This document shows, one piece after another, positions 52,957 through 62,394 of a stretch of DNA of 64,000 nucleotides. The first letter of the stretch is position 1; each line of letters opens with the position of its first letter. The stretch is from Sphingobacterium chungjuense (GTDB lineage Bacteria > Bacteroidota > Bacteroidia > Sphingobacteriales > Sphingobacteriaceae): contig NZ_WLYS01000003.1 in assembly GCF_011316935.1 (NCBI RefSeq), forward strand, positions 124,001 through 188,000, read 5' to 3'. Below the pieces are notes generated by a model, which ran no database searches, had not been told where the DNA came from, and saw only the letters and a list, made by a program, of their open reading frames with translations. A program made the translations under genes and the position numbers.

Positions 52957-53937
52957 TTAACGCCAAATCACCTGTCCACCAGCAGACTCTATTTTATCGT
53001 TTCTCCAAATCACTGGAATCACGCCTGGCGAATTCGCAGCTACCGGATCCACATTATACACTTTGCCATCGTTTGGAATTATTTTTAGATCCCATACAAA
53101 ACCAAACGGTCCTGTCTGTCTATAATTTGAACCCACCAAAATATGCTTTCCATCGGGCGAGAAGATACTTTTTGCTTCCTTGAAATTACTTTCTGTAATT
53201 TTCACAGGCTCCGAACCATTCATATCCATGGTATGTAGATGGTTTCCAATTCGTACTAAGAGTTGTGTTCCGGCAGGATTAACATCCAGATCTCCCCAGT
53301 CATCATACGTCATCTCTTTTACCAATTGACCGGATGTATACGGCGGATCTAGACGAATAATGTAATTTTTGTGCGTAAGCAATAGGCTGTTACCTGGCAG
53401 CCAAAGTCGTGTCGCATTAAAATCGAATGGTTCGCCATTGATATCTAGCAAACGGGTTACAAATTCGCCATTTCTGCGCACGATGGTAACGCCATCTTCT
53501 TCGTCATTGGACGTAATTAAGATATGACTTTTGTCGTGCGACAAATATCCTTTACAATACGCATTCAATCCGGGGCTGTTGTATACGAAGTTTTCTAGCA
53601 TGGTATTGTCAGACATCTTGCTAATCATAAATCGAATCGGATAGACACCTAAGGTGCTCTCATCCATCACTGTCAACCTTTCTTGACCATCGCGCGAGAC
53701 ATCAAAACTATTTAGATCGCTATTATCTGGAATAAACGCACCACCAGAACCAGCTGGCATGGCAAACCGCATAATGCCATCGCTAGCCCAATCATAGTAA
53801 ATCGTACCAGAAAGACCATCTACTCCACCACCATTGTCGCCACCTCCAATGTTATCATCTTTTGAACAGCTTGCAAGAATAAGCGATATCAAAAGGATTA
53901 TGCCATAGTATTTTATGGATACAAAGTATGTTTTCAT
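52957..53937 (-). CDS. Lipoprotein with beta-propeller-like (PD40/TolB-like) repeats
   Basis: A 326-residue lipoprotein: lipobox LASC, Cys24, followed by a Gly/Asp-rich linker. The mature part has repeated strands of the kind seen in TolB/WD40-like propellers, for example DGKHILVGSNYRQ, GTQLLVRIGNHLHTMDMNG and SPDGKHIL; the SPDGK motif is typical. No catalytic residues. Function unknown; possibly a surface-exposed binding protein. Starts divergently from recX. Confidence 0.8.
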   Translation of the reverse strand: MKTYFVSIKYYGIILLISLILASCSKDDNIGGGDNGGGVDGLSGTIYYDWASDGIMRFAMPAGSGGAFIPDNSDLNSFDVSRDGQERLTVMDESTLGVYPIRFMISKMSDNTMLENFVYNSPGLNAYCKGYLSHDKSHILITSNDEEDGVTIVRRNGEFVTRLLDINGEPFDFNATRLWLPGNSLLLTHKNYIIRLDPPYTSGQLVKEMTYDDWGDLDVNPAGTQLLVRIGNHLHTMDMNGSEPVKITESNFKEAKSIFSPDGKHILVGSNYRQTGPFGFVWDLKIIPNDGKVYNVDPVAANSPGVIPVIWRNDKIESAGGQVIWR

Positions 53938-54039
53938 GAGTAATAGTTTTTAAGTGTGCTATCTAAAGTTAAATTTCTGACTATAAGTTGTACTCAGCAA
54001 TCCCTAGAAACCAGTATTTTTGTACGAAAGCGATTTGCA

Positions 54040-54525
54040 ATGTCAGAAACTGAACGCCCGAAAAAAGTATATACGCCCATGCAAGCCCGCGCTAAGGCGG
54101 AGCACTACTGCGCTTTTCAAGAGCGAGCACAGCAAGAAGTACGTGATAAGTTGTATAGTTGGGGTTTGCATATGCAGGATGTGGAAGCAATTATCAGTCA
54201 ACTCATCGAAGACAACTTCTTGAATGAGGAACGATTCGCCAGAGCCTATGCCCGTGGTAAATTCAAAATGAAAGGTTGGGGCAAAATAAAGATCAAACAA
54301 GGCTTAAAACTGAAACAAATATCTGCTCCTTTGATCCGTATAGCTATGAGCGAAATCGATGGTAATGAGTACTTTGCGACACTAGAATCTCTAATCAACA
54401 AAAAGCATCTCCTGATTCGGGAAGAGAACGATTTTAAAAGAAAGCACAAGCTTTTTCAATACGCACTCGGTCGCGGTTACGAGTCCAACCTGATTGCCGA
54501 AGTGCTGGAAAGTAATCACTATTGA
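54040..54525 (+). CDS. recX: Regulatory protein RecX
   Basis: A 161-residue helical RecX, which binds and modulates RecA filaments. Recognisable are the opening TPMQARAKAEHYCAFQERAQQEVRDKLYSWG, EEVISQLIEDNFLNEERFARAYARGKFKMKGWGKIKI-type three-helix repeats, and the C-terminal repeat with KLFQYALGRGYESNLI. Start set at MSETERPKK (54040) because an upstream ATG (53956) adds an unlikely N terminus. recA is not in the window. Confidence 0.9.
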   Translation: MSETERPKKVYTPMQARAKAEHYCAFQERAQQEVRDKLYSWGLHMQDVEAIISQLIEDNFLNEERFARAYARGKFKMKGWGKIKIKQGLKLKQISAPLIRIAMSEIDGNEYFATLESLINKKHLLIREENDFKRKHKLFQYALGRGYESNLIAEVLESNHY

Positions 54526-54605
54526 ATTTCAGACGTTTGATAATTCATATTTCTTGCTCGTTTATAATTTTACATACAGCTTATATTATCCTCATTTTTA
54601 TGCGT

Positions 54606-54613
54606 TATATTTG
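54606..54613 (+). promoter_or_regulatory. Candidate -7 element for the DsbA/FrnE gene
   Basis: TATATTTG matches TAnnTTTG, 56 bases before the ATG at 54669. No clear -33 TTTG at 19-21 bases upstream. Confidence 0.4.
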
Positions 54614-54668
54614 AGTTTATGATTATAATAGATGGAGTATTTTGTAGCCATCTATAAAATATAAAGGT

Positions 54669-55376
54669 ATGAAAGTAGAAATCTGGAGTGACATCATGTG
54701 TCCGTTTTGTTATATCGGTAAGCGTAGTTTCGACTCCGCTTTAGCACAATTTGAGCATCAAGATCAATTGGAAATAGTTTGGAAAAGCTTTCAATTAGAT
54801 CCAAATCTACCTGAAACACCACTACCTGATCAAATTGCCTACTTCGAAGAATATAAAGGCTTAAGTAGAGAGCAGATGGAGGGTATGGCTGCTCACGTCT
54901 CTAATTATGCTAAAAGCGTGGGGCTAGACTTTAATTTTGAACAGGTTCAAATAGTCAATACATTCAAAGCACATCGCTTCATACAAATAGCTAAAGAGCA
55001 AGGACTAGGCAACAAAGCTGAAGAAGTACTATTTAGAGCTCATTTTGTAGAAGGAAAAAATATCGGCGATGTCACGACATTACAAGATTTAGCGCAGGAT
55101 ATTGGTCTTAACAGGGAAGATGTAGATAATGCTCTGAATGACGATAAATACGCTTATCAAACAAGGCAAGAAATTCAAGAAGCGCGAAGCGTGGGTGTGC
55201 GTGGGGTTCCTTTTTTTGTTTTCGACCGGAAGTATGCCATTTCTGGAGCTCAAGCCTCTGATCAATTCTTACAAACTTTAGAAAAAACATTTACCGAATG
55301 GCGAGCAGCTAATCCTAGCTCTAAATTTGTAGTGAATGATGGCGATAGTTGTGCTGCGGATGGTTCGGGATGCTAA
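54669..55376 (+). CDS. DsbA family oxidoreductase, FrnE-like
   Basis: A 235-residue thioredoxin-fold protein with a helical insert. It has the active-site CPFC at residues 11-14 in SDIMCPFCYIGK, and the cis-Pro loop in VRGVPFFVFDRKYAISGAQ near residue 180. There is no signal peptide, so it acts in the cytoplasm. The last residues carry two more cysteines (CAADGSGC), reminiscent of the C-terminal Cys motif of FrnE proteins that takes part in redox chemistry. Monocistronic. Confidence 0.92.
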   Translation: MKVEIWSDIMCPFCYIGKRSFDSALAQFEHQDQLEIVWKSFQLDPNLPETPLPDQIAYFEEYKGLSREQMEGMAAHVSNYAKSVGLDFNFEQVQIVNTFKAHRFIQIAKEQGLGNKAEEVLFRAHFVEGKNIGDVTTLQDLAQDIGLNREDVDNALNDDKYAYQTRQEIQEARSVGVRGVPFFVFDRKYAISGAQASDQFLQTLEKTFTEWRAANPSSKFVVNDGDSCAADGSGC

Positions 55377-55435
55377 ATAAAATCATAAAGGATTATTGAT
55401 AATGCGATAGCCATATGACAATATACGCATTAAAA

Positions 55436-55825
55436 TTAAACGGCATCGCGAAGCTCAAATTCAGCGTATAATGCTTCACTATACTCCTGCCATCGCAGGA
55501 GTTTAGTATCTTTTTGTCTAATCTTCGACGATTCGAGCTCATTTGTAATCAAGCTATTGAAAAACATATAAATCGAACCTAGAGAATAGTCTCCAGCATA
55601 GCCTTCTTCGGAAAGCATACCCTGTAAGTAAATTCGATAGTATTTGCATGCAAATTCAATGGGATTTGATAAAGAGATATTTTTCCCAATCAATTCACCA
55701 TAGAAGCTGCATAAAGCATGTAGATACTCTGCAACAATATCTGCATTATCTGACTTATTATATTCCGGATTATATTCAATCTTCACTAAGCCCAGTGTGT
55801 CCCCTATACGCTTATTGAGTTTCAT
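55436..55825 (-). CDS. Hypothetical protein
   Basis: A 129-residue soluble protein I do not recognise. It is mainly helical by pattern, with aromatic-rich stretches (EYLHALCSFYGELIG, EFACKYYRIYLQGMLSEEGY) and no signal or membrane helix. The ATG at 55825 gives MKLNKRIGDTLGLVKIEY. The coding pattern and stop-free length in an AT-rich setting support a real gene. Neighbours give no clue; it is convergent with the FrnE-like gene, 59 bases away. Confidence 0.6.
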   Translation of the reverse strand: MKLNKRIGDTLGLVKIEYNPEYNKSDNADIVAEYLHALCSFYGELIGKNISLSNPIEFACKYYRIYLQGMLSEEGYAGDYSLGSIYMFFNSLITNELESSKIRQKDTKLLRWQEYSEALYAEFELRDAV

Positions 55826-56257
55826 AATAACTTAGTTTTTGGTATAAACATTACAAATATATCATAATAATAAACATATTTTCATATTTAAGCGACTTAT
55901 TTTTAAAATTGTATTTAAAATAATATTTCCAATACACAGGAAAAATAAACTTCTCGATTATTTTTATTTTATAATATTCTATAAAAAAAAGGGTTTAAAC
56001 AACTTATTTTTAGCAATTAACATTTTTTAAACTTTCTTTGATATAGTATGAGGGCACGGTAATTTTTATAGATTATTTGATCATCATACCATTAGCTTCA
56101 GTATGTATTATAAGAATACCGATACGAGCTAGAAAACTTGTTTATCAAGTAGAAATAGTAAAGCAGGTAAAGGTCTTAATAGTTCAGAAGATTATAGAGA
56201 TATCGATTACCATTTAAATCATCGCTGCCAGCACAAGAAGTAGATCAGTTATTTATA
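55826..56257. other. 432-base AT-rich region with no gene
   Basis: Very AT-rich (especially 55850-56040). No ORF above about 35 codons. It separates the hypothetical gene from the sensor protein gene; it should include the promoter of the former. Nothing else recognised. Confidence 0.5.
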
Positions 56258-57352
56258 CTAATCATTTTTCGCTAAATTAAATAGTACACTTTGTATTTCA
56301 CGATCTAACTTATTTGCTGCCTGAATAATCATATCTATTTCTTCGTTGCGAGGTGTACTTCCCAACTCCTTCCAAATTTGTGTAATTCCCAAAATCGAAG
56401 AAAGTGGCCCTCTAAAACGATGCGATTGCAGATCATTCAGCCATTGCAACTGTTGATCACTTTGTTCAGAGATGTTTTCTTCCATATTCTCAGGAAATAT
56501 CGGCATCGCATGGTATGATACTCCTACCAAATCACCTTCTACGCTATAGGCAGGACTGAAATGACAATATGAATTGACCCCGCCCCAACAGATACCTGAT
56601 TTGGTTTGCACAGAAATACTTTGTCCTGCTAAAGCACGATTATAATTATTTATAAATTCGGGCATAGTACTATCTCCAAGGTAATCCCGAATATCATCAC
56701 CTATCTGGATTTCCCGATGCAGATTTTCACTAATTAATTTAGAGAGGTACGGATGACATTTTAATACAGAGAAATTTTTACCCAACAAAAGAGTTACCAT
56801 TTTTGTCCTATTAAACAATGATTCCCGACGTATAAGGTGGTCATCCCAATGATTATATTTTCCATCTACAGACGGAATAGCATCTTTATCTTCTACCAGC
56901 AAAACAATTTGAGACGCTAAAGTACGTAACAATAAGCGTTGTACATCTGTAATCTTAGTAGGCTTATCATGATAAATACAGAGATAACCTAATACTTCTT
57001 TTCTTTTATTTTGAAGTGGAATCCCAGCGTAAAATTGTATTTGGGGACATACATTACCTAATGATAAGTTACAAAACTGCTGTGTCAAAGCTAAATCTTC
57101 GACAATCACTAAATCACTTCCCTGTTTTAATCTATAAATTATTGAATCTTGTATCGGTATACGGTTTAACTCAAATCCATGGCTATAGATATTGTATTGG
57201 TGCTTACCATCCAAAAAGGCTAAAGTCGCAAATTTCGTGGAGCACACATCGGTTGCAGCTGTAATGACATCACGCACAGCTTGCTCGATACTTGCTGGAA
57301 AGGTCAACATTGGTAGAGGCGGGGCAAAATTAATAGATTCTTGATCTGGCAT
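56258..57352 (-). CDS. GAF/PAS sensor protein with histidine-phosphotransfer (DHp) helix but no ATPase domain
   Basis: A 364-residue cytoplasmic protein. Residues about 20-155 are a GAF domain (FATLAFLDGKHQYNIYSHG, FYAGIPLQNKRKEVLGYLCIYH). Residues about 180-285 look like a PAS fold. Residues 295-360 begin with LQSHRFRGPLSSILGI, the H-box layout of Bacteroidota PAS kinases (QSHxxRxPLxxILG), followed by the second helix. The protein ends there, with no HATPase domain or N/G boxes. It may be a substrate for another kinase or a signal modulator. Lies 53 bases downstream of a receiver gene. Confidence 0.85.
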   Translation of the reverse strand: MPDQESINFAPPLPMLTFPASIEQAVRDVITAATDVCSTKFATLAFLDGKHQYNIYSHGFELNRIPIQDSIIYRLKQGSDLVIVEDLALTQQFCNLSLGNVCPQIQFYAGIPLQNKRKEVLGYLCIYHDKPTKITDVQRLLLRTLASQIVLLVEDKDAIPSVDGKYNHWDDHLIRRESLFNRTKMVTLLLGKNFSVLKCHPYLSKLISENLHREIQIGDDIRDYLGDSTMPEFINNYNRALAGQSISVQTKSGICWGGVNSYCHFSPAYSVEGDLVGVSYHAMPIFPENMEENISEQSDQQLQWLNDLQSHRFRGPLSSILGITQIWKELGSTPRNEEIDMIIQAANKLDREIQSVLFNLAKND

Positions 57353-57405
57353 AGTACGCTTGTTAGTTTTCGTTATACGAATTGTATACAGTTAAAATCC
57401 TGCAT

Positions 57406-57822
57406 TTAATTTTGACCCATTTCATTTGTATTTCCGCAAATAACTTCAAAATTTTCTTTGAGTAATGGTTTTGTAACGTAACTAGTTACTTCTTTCTTGG
57501 ATAAACTTCTAAAACTATCTTCGGGCGATACCGACGAACTAACAATATACAATTTGGTTGTATGAAGCAATTTCTTATGGCTTAAATGATCTACTAATTC
57601 CCAACCATTCATTAGCGGCATATTAATATCCACCAACAATATATCAGGTAGTGATTGACCTCGTTCAGATTGCGCGATATAGTAATCGTAAGCTTGCTGT
57701 CCGTCAAAAAAGGCAATAAATTCCAAATCTTTACACAACAACGAAAAATTCACTTTACATACGTAGTGAAATATAGGGTCATCGTCTACAACGCATATTA
57801 CCATTCTTGTCTTTTTAACCAT
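57406..57822 (-). CDS. Single-domain response regulator (CheY-like)
   Basis: A 138-residue receiver domain with no output domain. Acidic pocket VVDDDPIFHYVC, phospho-Asp in LLVDINMPLMNGWEL (about residue 66), Thr/Ser in YIVSSSVSP and Lys in VTKPLLKENF. Located between a full PAS kinase (167 bases upstream) and the ATPase-less DHp protein, in the same direction. Probably an intermediate in a phosphorelay of these three proteins (inference). Confidence 0.92.
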   Translation of the reverse strand: MVKKTRMVICVVDDDPIFHYVCKVNFSLLCKDLEFIAFFDGQQAYDYYIAQSERGQSLPDILLVDINMPLMNGWELVDHLSHKKLLHTTKLYIVSSSVSPEDSFRSLSKKEVTSYVTKPLLKENFEVICGNTNEMGQN

Positions 57823-57989
57823 AATATGTACTGCACACTATAAAATAGAATACCTAAAAATTGAAAATAGATTTATTAGTACTTTGTATTCTTTAAAGAT
57901 TAGAAAATAAAAAAACCTATTAATGATATATTTTTGTTTTTTTTCCACATCGTGATCAATACTCAGTATGTGGAATAAGATTGATACTG

Positions 57990-59444
57990 TCATTTAGGCA
58001 ATGTAAAAAAAACGGTAGTGCCATGGCCTAGCTGTGACTCTATCCAGACCTCTCCTCCATGAAGTGCCACGATTTTTCTGCAAGTCGCTAAACCTATGCC
58101 ACTACCTGCATATGATGATTCGGAATGAAGCCGCTGAAATAGCGTAAAAATTTTTTCCGAATCTTTCTCTGGGATACCAATACCATTATCGCTCACACTT
58201 AAAAGCCAAGAAGTATCTTTCTCGACGGATTTTATCTGAATATCTGGTATACCATCTTTTTGATGAAATTTAAGTGCGTTGCTTAATAAATTTTGAAATA
58301 ATTGATAAAGAAATGATGCGTAGCCTAATACTTTAGGTAATTTCTCACATGTAATTACGGCCTTCGAATCTAAAATCTGAACACGCAAATCCATCTTGAC
58401 AAATTCCACTATTTCTTCAAGGTTACAATACTCTTTAATGGATTTTCCATCTAATTTCAGGTGATCCAATAGTGACTTAAGCATTTGAATAATGCGACCT
58501 GCAGAATCCTCTATTGCTTGGAAATAATAACGATCTTCTGCACCCAATTTTTCGCCGAGAGTTTTTCGCAAAAGATCTGTTACACTGATGATGGAATGTG
58601 CGGGGCTTAACAAATCATGTGAAGCTGCAAACGTAAATTCCTCAACATCGCGTGTTTTGCTAAGTAATTGTCGATGTAGCTCTTTCATTGCTAACTCGAC
58701 ACTTCGCTCTTCCGTTAAGTCGCGAGTTACTTTCGAAAAACCAATAACAGCGCCCGCTACATCGTGGATGGCAGTTATGGTGACATTACCCCAGAACTCT
58801 CTACCATCTTTTCTTAATCGCCATCCTGTCGTGTTTGCACTTCCTAAATTCTTAGCACGCTCTAATAGCAACGATGGTAAACCTGCCTGACGATCCTCTT
58901 CGGTGTAAAACACCGAAAAGTTCTTACCCACGATCTCTTCTGCCAAATAACCTTTAATACGCTTGGCACCTTTATTCCAATTTTTCACGTTGCCTTCGGA
59001 ATCTAGTCTAAATATAGCGTAGTCTCTAATTTCGCTAATCATATCAACGACTTGCTCATCATCCATATTTGGAGATGGTACGATCTGCATTGCAAAACCA
59101 CTAACATTATATTCACCATCTCGCAGTGATGCGATGCTTGCAGAAAAAGAGGATGTCTCTTTATGTTTATTTTTTAAATGAATGCGATGACTGCTCCGGT
59201 CACAACGTATTAGTTCTTTGACTATCTCCGCCATCGTCTCAATAGAGGGACTATCTACTCCGATTAGTTCCAAAAAATGCATTCCAATAGGATTATTCAT
59301 TCCTTCTGGAAGAAATCTATTTATATCACCATTGTATGAGGTAACAAAACCAGAAGAATCTAAGAAAAACAAAGTATGATCCGAATATGCTGCAGATGCA
59401 TTCTGTGTATCATTTTTTAAAATAAAATTGTCTTCGAAATGCAT
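57990..59444 (-). CDS. PAS-domain hybrid-less sensor histidine kinase
   Basis: A soluble kinase of about 484 residues from the ATG at 59444 (MHFEDNFILK). The frame stays open to an ATG at 59540, but a TAnnTTTG element overlies that ATG (59534-59541, minus strand), favouring the shorter form. Order: weak PAS, a clear PAS/PAC (SEGNVKNWNKGAKRIKGY, GREFWGNVTITAIHDVAG), a HisKA box (FTFAASHDLLSPAHSII), and HATPase motifs FQNLLSNALKFH, VSDNGIGIP, LFQRLHSESSYAGSGIGL. No transmembrane helix, so it senses a cytosolic cue. Group leader of the adjacent receiver and DHp genes. Confidence 0.88.
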   Translation of the reverse strand: MHFEDNFILKNDTQNASAAYSDHTLFFLDSSGFVTSYNGDINRFLPEGMNNPIGMHFLELIGVDSPSIETMAEIVKELIRCDRSSHRIHLKNKHKETSSFSASIASLRDGEYNVSGFAMQIVPSPNMDDEQVVDMISEIRDYAIFRLDSEGNVKNWNKGAKRIKGYLAEEIVGKNFSVFYTEEDRQAGLPSLLLERAKNLGSANTTGWRLRKDGREFWGNVTITAIHDVAGAVIGFSKVTRDLTEERSVELAMKELHRQLLSKTRDVEEFTFAASHDLLSPAHSIISVTDLLRKTLGEKLGAEDRYYFQAIEDSAGRIIQMLKSLLDHLKLDGKSIKEYCNLEEIVEFVKMDLRVQILDSKAVITCEKLPKVLGYASFLYQLFQNLLSNALKFHQKDGIPDIQIKSVEKDTSWLLSVSDNGIGIPEKDSEKIFTLFQRLHSESSYAGSGIGLATCRKIVALHGGEVWIESQLGHGTTVFFTLPK

Positions 59445-59681
59445 TTGATATGCCTTTTTCTCTTGTTCTCTGATAAGGTGACGATAATCATAACAAGGCC
59501 TATCCTTTGGATTATACACACCTCTGTTGCACACAAACATAGAAAATAAAGCCGCAGCAGATAATTATAAACGTATAGAATTATCTTTTTTGCGTGCATT
59601 TACCTATTATTTGTTATACAAAAAGCTCCCGTACAATCTTCTATAAAATGTGTACATTTACCCCGCACAATCCACATTTAT

Positions 59682-60911
59682 ATGGCGCTAAATTACGTTT
59701 GGGTATCATTTTTTCTGATCACCTTTGTCGTGGCACTGATTAAACTAATCGGAGGAGACACCGAAGTTTTCCAACAGATTGTAGATTCATTATTTAAAAG
59801 TGCAGAAACCAGCGTCACCATCAGTATCGGTCTTGTTGGCATGATGACTTTCGCTTTAGGGATTATGAAGATCGGTGAACGTGGCGGTATGATTACTATT
59901 TTTGCGCGTATAGTTGGTCCATTTTTTCATAAACTATTTCCAGAAATACCCAAAAATCATCCAGCGCTGGGATCAATCTTAATGAATTTCTCCGCCAATG
60001 CTTTAGGGTTAGATAATGCCGCTACACCGTTAGGTTTGAAAGCGATGAAGGAGTTACAGGAGCTTAATCCGAAGAAGGATACCGCTTCTAATGCCCAAAT
60101 TATGTTTATTGTGCTCAATGCCTCAAGTCTAACGCTTTTGCCATTTTCTGTCATGGCTTATAGACAAGCAGCTGGTGCGGCGCAACCTTCCGACGTATTC
60201 CTTCCGATATTAATTGCCACTTTCTTTTCTACACTCGCCGCCTTGATATTGGTATCTATTTATCAACGCATCAATCTCTTTAACAGGGTTGTACTAGCTT
60301 ATTTGGGCGGCTTGTCTCTGTTCGTCTTTGGAATGTTGTTTTATTTCAACACGCTGAGTCCAGAAGAGATCGGTGTGATTTCTCGCGTGGTTGGCAATGT
60401 TACTTTGATGAGTATTTTTGTTTCTTTTATAGCCCTTGCCTTTATCAAGGGAATAAATGTTTACGATGCGTTTATAGATGGTGCTAAGGAAGGTTTTGAT
60501 GTGGCGGTAAAGATTATCCCTTATCTCGTAGCTATTCTTGTTGGCATTGCTATATTCCGCGCTTCAGGCACGATGGACTACATCATTAACGGAGTCGCTT
60601 ACGCGGTGGCGCTTGTAGGTCTGGACACAAGCTTTGTAAATGCCTTGCCAGTGGCTTTGATGAAACCATTAAGTGGCAGCGGCGCCCGCGGATTGATGAT
60701 CGACCTTATGAATGCCAAAGGCGCAGATGATTTTGCTGCACGTGTAGCTTGTGTGATTCAGGGATCTACAGAAACTACATTTTATGTTTTAGCGGTTTAT
60801 TTCGGATCGGTCTCGATAAAGAATACGCGACATGCTCTACCTTGTGCCCTCCTAGCCGAATTGGTCGGCGTCATCGCAGCAATCGTGGTTTCTTATCTGT
60901 TTTTTGGATAG
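59682..60911 (+). CDS. SpmA/SpmB-like nucleoside recognition membrane protein
   Basis: A 409-residue integral membrane protein with many helices, combining the two nucleoside-recognition (Gate) domains found separately in Bacillus SpmA and SpmB. Characteristic segments are NFSANALGLDNAATPLGLKAMKELQ (around residue 100-125) and MKPLSGSGARGLMIDLM followed by GSTETTFYVLAVYFGSV near the C terminus. The organism is not expected to form spores; such fusions are common in Bacteroidota and probably transport a small solute. Possibly grouped with mgsA, 94 bases downstream. Confidence 0.9.
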   Translation: MALNYVWVSFFLITFVVALIKLIGGDTEVFQQIVDSLFKSAETSVTISIGLVGMMTFALGIMKIGERGGMITIFARIVGPFFHKLFPEIPKNHPALGSILMNFSANALGLDNAATPLGLKAMKELQELNPKKDTASNAQIMFIVLNASSLTLLPFSVMAYRQAAGAAQPSDVFLPILIATFFSTLAALILVSIYQRINLFNRVVLAYLGGLSLFVFGMLFYFNTLSPEEIGVISRVVGNVTLMSIFVSFIALAFIKGINVYDAFIDGAKEGFDVAVKIIPYLVAILVGIAIFRASGTMDYIINGVAYAVALVGLDTSFVNALPVALMKPLSGSGARGLMIDLMNAKGADDFAARVACVIQGSTETTFYVLAVYFGSVSIKNTRHALPCALLAELVGVIAAIVVSYLFFG

Positions 60912-61005
60912 CCGCTGCTAAAATAGTATCTTGTAGTAATCTCCAGATATTCACAGATTCTACAAATAAGTCAGAGATAAATTATAATTCCTACTCCATA
61001 ATAGA

Positions 61006-61377
61006 ATGAAGACAATCGCTCTCGTAGCACACGATGGAAAAAAAGCCGAAATGGTGGCTTTTGTAAAAGATCACAAAGATTCGCTTTCCAAAGCACATAT
61101 CGTAGCCACTGGTACGACAGGTACTTATGTCAGACAGACGGGTTTAGAAGTTGAACTGAAACTTAGCGGCCCCAAAGGTGGCGACGCCCAGATTGCAGCA
61201 TTAGCTGCTGAAGGAAAAGTTGATGGAATTATTTTCTTTCGTGATCCACTTGGAAAACATCCGCACGAGCCAGATATTCAAATGCTTATGCGCATTTGCG
61301 ACTTATATAATGTGCCGTTGGCTACCAACCCTGCCACAGGTGGATTGATTTTGGATGGCTTATTAGCATCTATTTGA
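61006..61377 (+). CDS. mgsA: Methylglyoxal synthase
   Basis: Converts dihydroxyacetone phosphate to methylglyoxal and phosphate, a glycolytic bypass under phosphate limitation. The 123-residue protein has IALVAHDGKKAEMV, the phosphate loop ATGTTGTYV, the catalytic Asp in GPKGGDAQIAALAAEGK, FFRDPLGKHPHEPDIQML with the conserved His, and NPATGGLIL. It is slightly shorter than E. coli MgsA (152). Confidence 0.96.
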   Translation: MKTIALVAHDGKKAEMVAFVKDHKDSLSKAHIVATGTTGTYVRQTGLEVELKLSGPKGGDAQIAALAAEGKVDGIIFFRDPLGKHPHEPDIQMLMRICDLYNVPLATNPATGGLILDGLLASI

Positions 61378-61411
61378 TTTAAATGTTAGGAAAAATATAG
61401 ATCTATAGGTT

Positions 61412-61419
61412 TATATTTG
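61412..61419 (+). promoter_or_regulatory. Candidate -7 element for coaA
   Basis: TATATTTG matches TAnnTTTG 22 bases before the coaA ATG, giving a predicted start near 61426 and a short leader. The -33 partner is not clear. Confidence 0.45.
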
Positions 61420-61440
61420 TGCCAGCAAAACACGTAAATC

Positions 61441-62394
61441 ATGTCTTCGATACAAGAGCAAACGTTTACCAATCCATTTCGCACCTTCACCAAAGAGGAG
61501 TGGAAAAAACTTAATGGTAAACGATCACATAATATGGCTGCGTCCGACTTGGATAATCTCCGAGCGCTAGGTGAGCCGCTGAACATTGCCGAGATCGAAG
61601 ATATTTACTTTCCGCTATCGAGTCTCATTGAGCTGCATATTCAACAATATCGATCTTTACATACACTCAGCAATGATTACTTTCATCGTGAAGAAAAACG
61701 TTTACCATTTATCATTGGCATAGCCGGTTCGGTGGCCGTGGGCAAAAGTACAACAGCCAGAGTTTTGCAGAAGGTATTATCCTTATTACCAGAAAAACCA
61801 AAGGTAGATTTAGTAACAACGGATGGCTTTTTGTACCCCAATGCCGAACTAATTGCAAAAGGTATCCTTAATCGTAAAGGTTTTCCAGAAAGTTATGACA
61901 CACGCTTGCTATTAAGCTTTCTATCAGAGATGAAGTCTGAGAATAGAACTTACAAATTGCCTTTGTACTCACATCTGGTGTATGATATTGTACCTAATGA
62001 ATATCAGACCATTGAGCAGCCCGATATCTTGATTGTGGAAGGAATCAATGTATTGCAGGTAAACTCGCAAAAACAATCCGGCAACGGGGTTTTCGTATCC
62101 GATTTTTTCGATTTATCTATTTACGTGGATGCGGCAGAGGAAGATATTGTTAGTTGGTACATTGATCGGTTTGAGTCGCTCCGTGCAACAGCTTTTCAAG
62201 ATAATACCTCCTACTTTCATAAATATGCCGATATGTCGCCGGAGGAAAGTCAAAAAATGGCCAGCGGAATTTGGAATGAAATAAACAAACCAAATTTACA
62301 TGAGAATATTCTTCCGACACGCTATCGCGCAGATCTCATTCTTACGAAAGATGCGCAGCACTTTGTAAAAGAGGTAAAAGTTAGACGGATTTAG
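61441..62394 (+). CDS. coaA: Pantothenate kinase, type I
   Basis: Phosphorylates pantothenate, the first step of coenzyme A synthesis. The 317-residue length and motifs match E. coli CoaA: NPFRTFTKEEWKKL, P-loop GIAGSVAVGKSTTAR (about residues 95-110), VTTDGFLYPN, ESYDTRLLLSFL, YSHLVYDIV, and VEGINVLQ. It is monocistronic and its 3' end overlaps that of the convergent mscS-like gene by 14 bases. Confidence 0.97.
   Translation: MSSIQEQTFTNPFRTFTKEEWKKLNGKRSHNMAASDLDNLRALGEPLNIAEIEDIYFPLSSLIELHIQQYRSLHTLSNDYFHREEKRLPFIIGIAGSVAVGKSTTARVLQKVLSLLPEKPKVDLVTTDGFLYPNAELIAKGILNRKGFPESYDTRLLLSFLSEMKSENRTYKLPLYSHLVYDIVPNEYQTIEQPDILIVEGINVLQVNSQKQSGNGVFVSDFFDLSIYVDAAEEDIVSWYIDRFESLRATAFQDNTSYFHKYADMSPEESQKMASGIWNEINKPNLHENILPTRYRADLILTKDAQHFVKEVKVRRI

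Noticed and set aside
56130..56245. Short open stretch in the gene-free interval 55826-56257
   Set aside because: About 35 codons with no start codon and no recognisable family; most likely chance.
59445..59540. N-terminal extension of the PAS kinase
   Set aside because: A TAnnTTTG element covers the upstream ATG and the extra 32 residues show no domain pattern, though this is not certain.
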